This document shows positions 9,859-18,817 of a stretch of 64,000 nucleotides of DNA, piece by piece. The notes under the pieces were generated by a model, which saw only the letters and a list, made by a program, of their open reading frames with translations, ran no database searches and had not been told where the DNA came from. Every line of letters begins with the position of its first letter. Positions within the stretch are counted from its first letter, which is position 1. This DNA is from Maylandia zebra (lineage: Eukaryota > Chordata > Actinopteri > Cichliformes > Cichlidae): assembly GCF_041146795.1 (NCBI RefSeq), contig NC_135172.1:37211623-37275622 (forward strand). Reading direction: 5' to 3'. Made by a program: the position numbers and the translations under genes.

Positions 9859-12800
9859 GTAGCAGCTGTGTATCATCTGGCTGGCTTTGTCCAGGGAGTA
9901 GCTCATTTAGCATTTCAGACATCACTTTGAGATTTCCTCTCACCAAATCGAGCTCACTTCGCAGCTTCTGCTCCTAGATTAGAGAAAAATACAAAAAGCA
10001 GTCAAACACTGCTAGAAAGGCCACAGTGATGCATTAATGTTACATGAAAATAAGATAAGCCATTTTCAGATACAGAAACAGTCTATATACAATGAGAGGT
10101 ATTTTTGGTCAGTGGAACCTGTTCTGCAGTAAGTGAGACTGGTCCTTCACTGGGCTGAAATGAAGGTGATGTATTCTGACTGGAAATACTTGAAGCAGCT
10201 TCCAGTTGTGACTCATTTGTAGGAGCAGTGACAGGGGGCATCTCAGCGGTTCCATTTTCTGGGGTGCTCTGCAAGATTTGTCAGAGAGGTACGGTACAAT
10301 AACTATCCAAACATTCAAGTGGTCTTTTGTTTTTTCACTGGAAGATAGTCTCACCCTATTTGGTGTGTGGATGGGGGACAGAGCATCCAGGTCTGTCATG
10401 GGGAACTCCAGACCTCGTCTTCTTAGGTCATCGTATACATGTACCACCCCCACCAGGGAGGAAGAGCTTCGAAATGCATCAGCCCATGACTGAAGATGAA
10501 AGAGAGCATGTAACAGATTGTAAAGAGATGACTGACCCCTAAATCTGCATCCAGTGGCACATAGAACGACACATAAAAGGCAACATGCAGAGAACAGAAG
10601 TGTACTGTCCTAGAGCATTTCTAAGCCTGAGACTATGTTAATGTTAGCGGTCTTTGTTTATGATTACCCACAAGAACTCTGACCATGTAGCAGAGGAATG
10701 TACATATCAATGTAGACACCTGGATTGTGAGCATTAAAAATAACACTGTTGCACATTTCCATAGACATAACAGAGTCTGTGAGACTGATTCCAGCCTCAC
10801 AATGTAAATTAAAAAAGCGATTCTGTTAGGTTGTCTAATTTGAATTGACTAATAAATTAAACAGTGGCAATTGATTTTTTTTTTATACAAATCATCTTAA
10901 GCTAAAGCTCTAGTGCCAGGATGTCAAACTCATTTTACATGGAGGACCACATACAGCCTATTTTGATCTTGAGTAATATCCTCTGTAATATCTTTATAAT
11001 TGAGCGATTTATATATAATAGTGCTATTCCTTAAATTTTTAAACTTTGCAATATATTGTATTATTTAATTAGTTCAGTCTGTTGGGATTATTAAAATATC
11101 CTGATTCTGATTAAATACTTTGGTGTAGTATAAGTGGTTGTGGGGGTGTTGGGGTTGTAAAGCTTCAAAAAAAGTCAAAAAAATTGATGCCCTCCTTTAA
11201 ATTTTCCAAAGCCATCCAGCAGGCCGGATTTGAGTCTTTGCTGGGCCGATTCTGCCCCTCAGGCTGTAGGGTTTGACACCACTGCACTTGTGCACAAACA
11301 CTCGGTCATGTACATACCTGTATGAGGCTGAGGACCCTGTCATGGAGGATAGTGGGTGGGTTATTTTTGGGCAGAATAGAACGAACCAAAACCCCCTCAA
11401 CAAACTCCTGTGAGGCAACCAAAACGTGGAAACGATGGCCACAGTTCTTCACACACGTCTCCAGAACCTATATGAGAGTGAGAAAAAATCAACACAACAC
11501 GTAACATATAAAAAAAAAAGTGATTTTAGCTGCACCAAAATGAAAATCTATCTCTCTCTAGCATGACGTCAATGGGTTAACTAAGACCCGAGTTAACTGA
11601 GCTACTTGCACAAGTAAACACAGAAATCATCTCCTCTTGGATAACAGCCAACCAGGACAAAGATCATTTTGACCTGCAAAATATTCCTCTCACATCTGAC
11701 AGGCCATGACAGAACAAATAACACAAAAAGAAAAACATACAATCTTTGACAGACAATTACTCACAGTGAGAGCAAACATAATCTCTCTGAAGTTCTTGTT
11801 TCCTACTATTCTCTTCTTAATGGCTTTAACTGCATCTCTCGGCCTGGGGAAAAGCATCACATGATGTTTGTTTACTTATCCATACTAAAGTTTAAAAATT
11901 TAAATATGCAACATAAGTCATTAACAAAAGACTGTAGATTATTAAATTAAAAATGGGTTTTCTCTGGCAAAACTATATATAACACCTTATTTTGTAATGG
12001 AGAATTTAGATATTTTCTTTTGCTGCTTTAACCTGTTTTTTCAACATGAGTGCAAAGAAAATGCACATGCTAGTGTTTACTTCTCCACAGTTTATCTAGT
12101 GGACATAACTATATATATAGTTATTTATAGTGGACAAATAACTAAATATATGAAATAAGTACATGTTTGAAAATTATTTGCATATTTATGCATAATTTCA
12201 CAGTTTCATGGTCATATCTGTTAGCTAATTTTTTAATCTGTAAATTGTAAATCTTCAGTTCAGTCGCACTTATATTAATTGAAGTGTGTACTTCCATTGG
12301 CATGGTGAAAATTGATTTTTTTCCTACTATCTGCTACCACAAGTATTTATGCAGTGACAAAAACCTTTAACACTGACAACATAAAATGTTAAAATCTTTC
12401 CTCCTTTAAAATCTCACAAAAGCTTTAAAACATGTTTTGGGTGTGCCCCGCCTCATGCCACATGGCAGCTGGGATGAGCTCAACAATACCCCATTAGCCT
12501 TTTACAGCTGAGGGGTAAAAACTAGCAAAACAAAAAATATAACTGTCTTAACTGGGACAGGTAACCTACACTTTTAACCCTATTAATCTGTTCCGTCTCT
12601 TCTGAATTAACTACTTTCAATTCCGTTTCATTAATTTTATTTCTATGGCCCAGTCTTCTTAAGGTGTTTGATATTGGAAGGTAATGAGCCTATAATACAA
12701 CAATTAAACTATCCACCGTGAGTACCTCATGACAGTGGGGAGGAAAAAGTCCCTTACAACAGGAAACCTTCAGAAAAACATGTGTCAAGAGAGGCTTTCT

Positions 12801-15732
12801 CAGCAGAAAACATGCGTAATTAACTAGAAGACAGTGTTAGACGTAAGTAGGTCAATGGTGACAACCAGCACTGAAAGTAGCAACAAACCCATAAAGGAAG
12901 TGACACAGTGATGCAAAAGCAAAACATGGAAACATGCTTACATAACTTGCCTTAGCTATTTATCTCTTAAAGTTATTAAAAAACAAATTTAAACTTTTTA
13001 TTAGTTTGTGTCATTTATTATTACTAATACTATTATAAACAAAGCTAAAATGTTATATAGTGAGCATGTGTAATAACAAGTTTGACTTCGATGTGACTTG
13101 TGCAGAGAAAACAAGAAATAAGGAATTAATAGAACTGTTGTCTCTTCCTGCATGTGTGCTTCACTGACAGACCAAAAATACCCCAACACAACAAATAACA
13201 TCATCCCTACCCTTCGTCTGTCTCATTGATGATGTCACAGATCTCCATGTTGAGCCCCCAGTCTTCCGATTGTAGTGATCCATTGGTCGCTTGCTCTGTC
13301 AAAAGTAAGGGAATGAGATCAAACTACATTTAATATGATAATACTGAAATTGGAATATTTGGAAAATCACAGTAAACAGAAGACTTCCCCCTTCTTTCAT
13401 GACATCGACATAACACAACACATTTAAGGGTTCAATATTTCTGTTTCACAGACCAGACTTGAAGGTCTACTTATCATAATGCAAAAGACAAAAATGTGAA
13501 CCAATGGTCTATATTTATAAAAGAAAGGTCACCATGTGATCATTTTATGCTCTGCTTTCACGAGGAGGGTTTAAAAAAATGATCAGTTACAATGGGAAAC
13601 AGTTTACACATTTGCATACCGTAGTGTTCATTATGCTAGGAATTAAATAGCAACAGCACAGATTAAACCAGGGTTAACTGATTTTTTATGTTTTGGGAAA
13701 CATACAGTAAAATCGATATCGTTTAAGCAGACTGATACCTTATTAACACACTTATTAACACTTCATAAATACACATGCTAAATATACCTCTGTGTCTACC
13801 AGGTCATTACCAAGTGTGTGTCTGTCTGCTGTTTAGTGCTGACTAGGTTGAGTTGGTTTTGGAGCTTTTAGTAGAAAAAAAGGCAAAAAGGTGAAGATGT
13901 GACAGATAAAATCCTACATGAGACACTATGTGCATGCCACAGAGACATCCCATTCACTGTTCACATAAAATTACTGATTAGTACCATTCATTAAGGACAG
14001 TAATAGTTACAGAATGAATAAAATATGGAACTTCATGAGAACACTAAAAAAAGCACAGCTAAAAGCTGCACAGAGATATGAGAACTTTTTGTCTGTTTTA
14101 AAAATAACCCCTGACAGCTTATTTAGTTATGCTTCTCTAACTCTTTGCCTTCTCAAGCCGTTAACGAAGACAACACTGGTGAGAACCTCAAAATATGTAA
14201 CTGCTTTCAGATAAAAATCCTCAGTGTAATGTTGCCTGACTAGACTTCATTAATGTAGTTGAGCTACACATGATTCTTAAAAGTCAGACATGCATGACAG
14301 TCAGTTTTACAACACGGGCAGGAGTCTTGCCAAAATACGTATCCGCCCATCCAGCTACCCATTATAAGATAGCTAAACGTCAGGGTTTATAATTCAAATA
14401 AATTCATTTAACTCTAAGGTAAACAGCTGCCGCATGCATATTAAAGCTGGTTAACCACAAGACACAAAAGTAGCCTGAAAAAAGACATTACATCCACTGA
14501 CGACATCCTCATCAGTGGATGTAATGATGCAAACACGAGAGAGCTGTGCGTTTGTTTGTGTGTTGACTAAGCAGGTGCAGCATTAAACATGAAAAGTGAA
14601 GAATAGTTCTTACAAAGCAATACAATGTCTGACAGACCGACCACTTTAAATTCCAGGGTAAGATAAAAAAAAAAATGTTGTGTTTTCTTTAAAGTAATTT
14701 TTCCTATAAATTGACAGAAAAATTTAAATATGGGTCATATTCTTTTACCAAAAGGTCCCACCCTTTTTTAACCCAACAAAAAACTTAAAATATAATAACA
14801 CTTTCTTGATAAACGTTTCAGTAACTCATTATTTGTAGCATTGAGCTGATTAGAAAGGTTTCCCCTAAAATCCTGCATCCTCCAAACTATTTTGCAATCA
14901 AAGCCTGCTTTTTTTCCCCACTCCACCCTACACGGGCTCTTCATAAGTCTCTAAATCTCCTTCATTCCTTTCCAAAACTCCCCACACTCCCCGATCCCAT
15001 TTACTCCATTTCCCTCCTCACCCCTTCCCTCCCACTCTCTTTCCCCAGCTCCCTTCCACTTCATGTGACTGTCAGCTGATTCTGCTCTCATTTGCCTCAG
15101 AAGTAGCTGACATTTATATGTGAGAAAGTGAGTGGAGGAGATAAGAGGAAGGAAGGCATGAGATGGGTGTGTGACATTTTCTTAATACCGATGACTGTCC
15201 TGATGTTACACATCTTTGCAGGCATCTGCACTTGCAGTGGATTGTGGGAGCTTTTAGTGGCTGGATAAAGAGAACTATCCCAGTGCCATTACGAGCAAAT
15301 GGCAGATGCTTCATAAGATGTGTGACGGCACACACTTGTTGACACTTAGGCATAGTGTGAAACTGTAACACATCAGTGATTAAGGAAGTGAGAAGGAACG
15401 CCAAGCGGCTTCCGGATTCGCCAAGTGAATTGCCACTCAATTTATATCGACCAATCACGTGGAAGAATCAAGGGAATTAATCCCGCCTCTCCTGCGTCAT
15501 TGACTGTAAAAACTATCTTATTTTTCCTGGCAAATTTGGAGTTGATTAATAAATAGAATAAAATGCGAAAACCGGAAGTAAACAGGTTTGTCGCCACTGT
15601 CACGTGTTAGCGGAGTTTTTAAAAGCAAACTGAACCGACTTGAACACCACTCTGAGCGGTTTTAAAAAGCAGCTGCTTACCGATTCTCTGTCCGACCGGC
15701 GTTGAAAATGGGTTTCCTATGAGAAACTCCAT
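4111..15732 (-). CDS. tom1: Tom1-type VHS/GAT endosomal adaptor, complete, 15 coding exons
   Basis: Tom1 is a ubiquitin-binding endosomal adaptor that links cargo, Tollip, clathrin and myosin VI. Coding exons, in transcript order: 15681-15732, 13211-13295, 11765-11843, 11318-11467, 10355-10489, 10119-10268, 9857-9973, 8173-8306, 8048-8090, 7809-7935, 5722-5788, 4623-4707, 4475-4534, 4343-4385, 4111-4256. All junction phases agree and give 490 aa, close to mammalian TOM1 (about 490). The VHS domain spans roughly residues 17-152 ([38 protein letters not shown]), the GAT domain about 215-303 ([33 protein letters not shown]), and an LINL-type clathrin-box-like segment is near 320. [17 protein letters not shown] is at 363-379, a myosin VI-binding-like I..WL motif ([11 protein letters not shown]) at 418-428, and [16 protein letters not shown] near the C-terminus, which ends HLFSL. 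TOM1L2 is the main alternative; IVGNKNF and [10 protein letters not shown] favour TOM1. The end of exon 10 is the least certain junction. Confidence 0.93.
4343..4385 (-). CDS. tom1: tom1 coding exon 14
   Basis: Encodes [14 protein letters not shown] plus one base. Acceptor GAAAAAG is short of pyrimidines but is the only one that keeps the SSEEFDKF junction. Donor GAAG|GTATGT. Confidence 0.85.
4475..4534 (-). CDS. tom1: tom1 coding exon 13 (myosin VI-binding-like motif)
   Basis: Exactly 20 codons, ending [11 protein letters not shown], which matches DIEQWLSTDV, the TOM1 segment bound by the myosin VI cargo domain. Acceptor TTTTAG, donor GTG|GTAAGA. Confidence 0.92.
4623..4707 (-). CDS. tom1: tom1 coding exon 12
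   Basis: Encodes [20 protein letters not shown] and TGGGSTAT, matching YEAPQATDGLAGALDAR of TOM1. Acceptor AGTGTTAG, donor ACA|GTAAGA. Confidence 0.94.
4763..4960 (+). mobile_element. Tc1/mariner-like transposon remnant (5' end and transposase start)
   Basis: The stretch begins near CACTTTGTTAGGTACACCTG, a terminal sequence seen in many fish Tc1-like elements. It then runs into a short reading frame from 4900, [19 protein letters not shown], that resembles the start of Tc1-like transposases (KGDLSDFERGMVVGAR). It is cut off at 4961 by the hAT insertion pair. Inactive. Confidence 0.6.
4961..5202. mobile_element. hAT MITE A with 8-bp target duplications
   Basis: Element body 4969-5194 (226 bp) begins CAGGGATGGGCAA and ends TTGCCCACCCCTG, near-perfect terminal inverted repeats continuing inward (GGTGTCCTGCAGGTTTTAGA / TCTAAAACCTGCAGGACACC). 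It is flanked by the identical 8-bp direct repeat CTCTAAGT at 4961-4968 and 5195-5202, the target duplication length of hAT transposons. No coding capacity. Confidence 0.88.
5203..5388. mobile_element. Chimeric hAT MITE B inserted into the same target site
   Basis: Element body 5203-5380 runs from CAAGGGTTTCAAACTCGCGG to GGTTGGGGACTGCTG. It is bounded by CTCTAAGT on the left (shared with MITE A) and CTCTAAAT at 5381-5388, seven of eight matching. Its right ~105 bases are the reverse of the left half of the MITE at 39176. Its left part, with CTCGCGGCCCAGGGGCCACT, belongs to a different hAT-type end. It therefore looks like a recombinant or internally swapped element. Confidence 0.7.
5722..5788 (-). 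CDS. tom1: tom1 coding exon 11
   Basis: Encodes [20 protein letters not shown] plus K, the most conserved stretch of the TOM1 C-terminal half. Acceptor CATTGCAG, donor AAAAG|GTGAGT. Confidence 0.94.
6235..6271. repeat. Short hairpin, 12-bp arms
   Basis: ATTATCTCCTTT (6235-6246) and AAAGGAGATAAT (6260-6271) are perfect inverted repeats around a 13-base loop that itself contains CTTT/AAAG. It lies in a tom1 intron with no known role. Confidence 0.7.
6715..7312 (+). mobile_element. Decayed retroelement, probably Penelope-like
   Basis: Across one frameshift the plus strand reads [19 protein letters not shown] then [19 protein letters not shown], then a stop and [12 protein letters not shown]. 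This matches the [12 protein letters not shown](I/L)YV...GGGLRH..LSPTYN..L.SLP segment repeated in fish Penelope-like (Neptune/Poseidon) elements. Past about 7180 comes the common [12 protein letters not shown]...YTDRCP tail. It carries a frameshift and a stop, so it is a relic inside tom1 intron 10. Confidence 0.55.
7809..7935 (-). CDS. tom1: tom1 coding exon 10 (linker)
   Basis: Encodes [20 protein letters not shown] through QQQSANH. Acceptor CTTTTCAG is clear. The donor at 7809 (CACA|GTCAGT) gives the phase needed by the next exon; a stronger-looking GTAAAC four bases on would put a stop in frame. The SSQLAG(M/L)NLG segment of mammalian TOM1 is absent, so either this lineage lost it or a small exon in 5789-7808 escaped me. 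Confidence 0.75.
8048..8090 (-). CDS. tom1: tom1 coding exon 9
   Basis: A short exon completing Arg and encoding [14 protein letters not shown], corresponding to FERF/FERY at the GAT end. Acceptor TTTTTTAG, donor CAG|GTAAAA. Confidence 0.9.
8173..8306 (-). CDS. tom1: tom1 coding exon 8 (GAT)
   Basis: Encodes [20 protein letters not shown] through [11 protein letters not shown]. The acceptor lies in AAGCAG|CAG, a NAGNAG arrangement that may add or drop one Gln. Donor GAGAG|GTGCAT. Confidence 0.93.
9148..9350 (+). mobile_element. tRNA-derived SINE
   Basis: The head has an A-box-like TAGCTCAGTAGGTAGAGT and a B-box-like GGTTTGGATTCCCCG about 50 bases apart. A body and an AATTTCCCCACAGGAATCAA TAAAGC-type tail follow. 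There is no paired acceptor stem, so it is not a tRNA gene. It lies in tom1 intron 7, sense to the plus strand. Confidence 0.65.
9470..9676 (+). mobile_element. Decayed 3' end of the RTE-like LINE
   Basis: The segment ATAAGGATGCTTCCTGAACA onward corresponds to the RMPPGRL..EVFQACPTG C-terminal region of the LINE at 17.1-18.8 kb. The end, ATAAGTGGCTGAAAATAAATGGATGGATG, matches that LINE's GGAT-repeat tail. Heavily mutated; no reading frame survives. Confidence 0.5.
9811..9856. repeat. (AC)23 microsatellite abutting tom1 exon 7 donor
   Basis: A perfect AC run on the plus strand. On the transcribed minus strand it is (GT)23 and starts at the first base of the intron. Confidence 0.95.
9857..9973 (-). 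CDS. tom1: tom1 coding exon 7 (start of GAT)
   Basis: Encodes [20 protein letters not shown] through DDTQLLQ, the first GAT helix. Acceptor AATCTAG at 9974. The donor CTACAG|GTGTGT is the first unit of a (GT)23 microsatellite. An AG six bases further in could give an alternative start at 9967. Confidence 0.93.
10119..10268 (-). CDS. tom1: tom1 coding exon 6 (VHS-GAT linker)
   Basis: Fifty codons of low-complexity linker ([20 protein letters not shown] to SLTAEQ). The acceptor CTTGCAG is good. The donor CAG|GTTCCA is weak, but the frame stops soon after and the joined product AEQ+EQKLRSEL aligns with TOM1/TOM1L2 without a gap. Confidence 0.85.
10355..10489 (-). CDS. tom1: tom1 coding exon 5 (end of VHS)
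   Basis: Forty-five codons, [20 protein letters not shown] through LSPIHTPNR, including [18 protein letters not shown]. Acceptor CATCTTCAG, donor AGG|GTGAGA. Confidence 0.96.
10917..11284. mobile_element. hAT-type MITE in tom1 intron 4
   Basis: The ends CAGGATGTCAAACTC and (reverse) CAGTGGTGTCAAACCC form terminal inverted repeats of the CAGNGGTGTCAAAC class. The body is about 368 bp without coding capacity. Flanking 8-mers are only partly alike (TCTAGTGC versus ACTTGTGC one base off), so the target duplication has decayed or the ends are off by a base. Confidence 0.6.
11318..11467 (-). CDS. tom1: tom1 coding exon 4 (VHS)
   Basis: Fifty whole codons, [20 protein letters not shown] through DRVLSLIQ. 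Acceptor CATATAG, donor CAG|GTATGT. Strong match to the TOM1 VHS domain. Confidence 0.96.
11765..11843 (-). CDS. tom1: tom1 coding exon 3 (VHS)
   Basis: Encodes [20 protein letters not shown] and IMFALT. Acceptor GGCCCCAG-type site in TTTTCCCCAG context; donor ACT|GTGAGT. Confidence 0.95.
11844..13210 (-). other. tom1 intron 2
   Basis: AT-rich intron. A fragment at about 12437-12490 (GTGTGCCCCGCCTCATGCCA ... GGCAGCTGGGATGAGCT) is the tail of the fish SINE also found at 20.3 and 59.6 kb. Nothing else recognised. Confidence 0.5.
13211..13295 (-). CDS. tom1: tom1 coding exon 2 (VHS)
   Basis: Encodes [20 protein letters not shown]...INETDE, the first VHS helices. Acceptor TTTTGACAG; donor GAAGG|GTAGGG. 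Phases 1 in, 2 out. Confidence 0.95.
13296..15680 (-). other. tom1 intron 1
   Basis: A 2.4-kb intron with a pyrimidine-rich stretch at 14900-15070 and a perfect 15-bp-arm hairpin at 14486-14526. Two CACGTG E-boxes lie near its 5' end (15456 and 15601). No coding sequence or mobile element recognised. Confidence 0.55.
14486..14526. repeat. Perfect inverted repeat, 15-bp arms
   Basis: CATTACATCCACTGA (14486-14500) and TCAGTGGATGTAATG (14512-14526) are exact reverse complements around an 11-base loop. It lies in tom1 intron 1. Confidence 0.8.
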
Positions 15733-15867
15733 TTTCTCCCCGAGTGAAAACATCCTCGAAAATTACAGGCGTCCGCTGCCGAAGTGAATACGTTTGCTTG
15801 TTGTGTTAGCTTTTCCTTTAAGTGTCAGCCGCTGGCTCTGAGGCTCACTCGCTCGTGGGGTCACGTG
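15456..15867. promoter_or_regulatory. Cluster of three CACGTG E-boxes around the tom1 start
   Basis: CACGTG occurs at 15456-15461, 15601-15606 and 15862-15867. The last two are GTCACGTGTT and GTCACGTGAA, near the TFEB/TFE3 CLEAR consensus GTCACGTGAC. One lies upstream of the ATG and two in the first intron. Regulation by TFEB-family factors is inference from the motif and the endosomal role of Tom1. Confidence 0.4.
15681..15732 (-). CDS. tom1: tom1 coding exon 1
   Basis: ATG at 15732; encodes [17 protein letters not shown] plus one base. This is the characteristic N-terminus of TOM1/TOM1L2 (M(D/E)FLLGNPFS.PVGQ). Donor ATCG|GTAAGC. Confidence 0.95.
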
Positions 15868-16337
15868 AAAACGCACGCAGCCAGGAAACAGCATCAGCGT
15901 ACAGACCGACGGCTGAAGCTTCTTCACACCTCAAACACTTTCCTAAGTGAGGAAAAAGTGTAGACTTTAATCATTTAAGTAGAAGTTCGGATATCCGTGT
16001 ATATATATATATATAATCATTTCTTTTTTTGAGCTCCAGCAGATTTTCTTTGTGTACTGGCTGTGGTCAGCTGACATGTGCTGGTGCTGCTCTGAGGTTT
16101 CAGGCTCTTTGTGGACTTACACAGCTGATTTCAACAAAATGTAACCCAATATTTCACAAGCTGTCTTGGCTAATTTCCATTCCCTTTGCTGAAAGCGTAC
16201 TGTTTATTCTGTCTTTATGTTAGACAATATAAAGTTGGTAGAAGAATGAATCTAAGCATAATATTGTCAACTTAAATTCAAAATTATTTCTGCTACAACT
16301 GATGTAAACCAACATTAACCATTCACAGTTACTTACT
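15733..16337. other. tom1 5' flank
   Basis: The tom1 promoter region, moderately GC-rich at 15740-15900, then an AT tract (TATATATA near 16003). No further gene seen before the LINE fragment. Confidence 0.5.
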
Positions 16338-16672
16338 GCATATTTACCACAGTACAGCAAACTAATCTATGGGGAACAGAGCTTTCAGTCGCTCTGCTCC
16401 TCGGCTCTGGAACTCTCTTCCTCCTGCACTAAGAAATATTGACTCCCTCTCCGTATTTAAGACACAGCTCAAAACACATCTGTTTAAACTGGCTTATTCG
16501 CTTTAATGCTGATTTTATCTGTTGTCACGCTCTGTTTTGTAATTTTAACTTATTTTATGTATTTTATGACTATTGTTCCTATTATTAAAAGTTTTTTTTT
16601 GGAAGGTGACCTTGGGTTTCTGAAAGGCGCCCTCAAATAAAATGTATTATTATTATTATTATTAATCTGTTT
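16338..16672 (+). mobile_element. 5'-truncated LINE (CR1/L2/Rex1-like) 3' end
   Basis: The plus strand reads GNRAFSRSAPRLWNSLPPAL RNIDSLSVFKTQLKTHLFKL AYSL then stop (about 16371-16505), the C-terminal signature of CR1/L2-group ORF2 proteins. A 3' UTR ending in (ATT)n at 16648-16665 follows. Everything upstream of the last 45 codons is missing. Confidence 0.75.
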
Positions 16673-17114
16673 ATTCTGAACTAAACTGCAGAGTACTTTC
16701 ATTCAACCTTTAAATACTTAAGTTAGTATACCTTAGTCACTAACAGTTTGTTTAACAATGTGAACAAAAATAACAGATATGATATATATCTAATATAACA
16801 TACACACCCAATACCTGATTAATAATTAGGAAATTACATGTAAGCTTTAAATTTCCAGTTTATCAAATGCCAATGGGCAGACATTACCTTTAACTATAAC
16901 TGCTTTTCTTCCTCTCCGACCCTGTCTTTCTTATATCTTTCCCCTTCTCTGAGTGACCTTATCTCTCATTCTGGGAAATACAACAGCTGTACATTTAGAA
17001 AGCAGACACAGTGTGTGACAAACTCCATAAAAAGTTTGTGTGATATTTGCTGATGTTTGTTGAGCCGTAGAAAACACAGACATTTGTGTTAAAATGTAGG
17101 AAGTAAAAGTAATA

Positions 17115-17152
17115 ACCATCCATCCATCCATCCATCCATCCATCCATCCATC
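17115..17152. repeat. (CCAT)n tetranucleotide tail of the LINE
   Basis: A nine-unit CCAT/GGAT run at the 3' terminus of the minus-strand LINE; it is part of the element rather than an independent microsatellite. Confidence 0.9.
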
Positions 17153-17153
17153 C

Positions 17154-18817
17154 TCATCCGCTTTGTCCGGGGCCGGGTCGCGGGGGCAGCAGCCTAAGCA
17201 AAGAGGCCCAGACCTCCCTCTCCCCAGCCACCTCCTCCAGCTTATCCGGGGGAACACCAAGGCGTTCCCAGGCCAGCCGAGAGATATAATCTCTCCAGCG
17301 TGTCCTGGGTCTGCCCTGGGGCCTCCTCCCGGTGGGACATGCCTGGAACACCTCACCCAGGAGGCGCCCAGGGGCATCCTTGTCAGATGCCCGAACCACC
17401 TCAGCTGGCTCCTTTCGATGTGGAGCAGCAGCTGCTCTACTCTGAGCCCCTCCCGGATGGCCGAACTTCTCACCCTATCTCTAAGGGAGAGGCCAGCCAC
17501 CCTTCGGAGGAAGCTCATTTCTGCCGCTTGTATCCGCGATCTCGTTCTTTCGGTCACTACCCACAGCTCGTGGCCATAGGTGAGGGTAGGGACGTAGATC
17601 GACCGGTAAATTGAGAGCTTCGCTTTTACACTCAGCTCCCTCTTCACCACGACAGACCGGTGCAGCGTCCGCATTACTGCAGCTGCAGCCCCAATCCGTC
17701 TGTCGATCTCCGGCTCCCTTCTCCCATCACTCGCGAACAAGACCCCAAGATACTTGAACTCCTCCACTTGGGGCAGGAACTCATCCCCGACCCGGAGTGG
17801 GCACTCCACCCTTTTCCGGCTGAGAACCATGGCCTCAGATTTGGAGGTGCTGATCCTCATTCCCGCTGCTTCACACTCGGCTGCGAACCGTTCCAGTGCG
17901 AGCTGGAGGCCCTCACCCGATGAAGCCAACAGAACCACATCATCTGCAAAAATCAGAGATGAGATTCTGAGGCCACCAAAGCGAAAGCCCTCCGCCACTT
18001 GGCTGCGCCTAGAAATCCTGTCCATAAAAATTATGAACAGAACCGGAGACAAAGGGCAGCCCTGGCGGAGCCCATCACCCACCGGGAACGAGTCCGACTT
18101 ATTGCCGGCAATGCGAACCAAGCTCTTGCAACGGTTGTATAGGGATCGAATGGCCCGTAGCAATGGGCCAGACACCCCACATTCCCGCAACACCTCCCAC
18201 AGGACACCCCGAGGGACACGGTCGAATGCCTTCTCCAAGTCCACAAAACACATGTAGACTGGTTGGGCAAACTCCCATGCACCCTCAAGTATCCTGGAGA
18301 GGATAAAGAGCTGGTCCAGTGTTCCGCGACCAGGACGAAAACCGCATTGTTCCTCCTGTATCCGAGGTTCGACTAACGGACGAACTCTCCTTTCCAGCAC
18401 CCTGGCATAGACTTTCCCAGGGAGGCTGAGGAGTGTGATCCCCCTGTAGTTGGAACACACCCTCCGGTCCCCTTTCTTAAAGATGGGGACCACCACCCCG
18501 GTCTGCCAGTCCACAGGTACTGCCCCTGATCTCCACGCAACATTGCAGAGGCGTGTCAACCAGGACAGCCCTACAACGTCCAGAGCCTTCAGGAACTCGG
18601 GGCGGACCTCATCAACACCAGGGGCTCTGCCACCAAGGAGTTGTTTAACTGCCTCAGTGACCTCGCCCCCGGAAATTGGCAGGTCATTCCCCTCATCCCC
18701 AGACTCTGCTTCCTCCTCGGAAGACGTGTCAGTGGGATTAAGGAGGTCCTCGAAGTATTCCTTCCACCGCCTGACAATTTTCTCAGTCGACGTCAGCAGC
18801 GCTCCGCTTTCTGACAA
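17154..18817 (-). pseudogene. LINE reverse transcriptase ORF, frameshifted
   Basis: This is the coding portion of the LINE described for 17115-18819. The catalytic FADD motif is intact. The lesions are the missing 5' end (no endonuclease) and a single-base loss near 17372, so no complete protein could be made from this copy. Confidence 0.8.

Noticed and set aside
15114..15458. 114-codon minus-strand reading frame near the tom1 promoter
   Set aside because: It lies within tom1 intron 1, matches nothing recognised and has no supporting signals.
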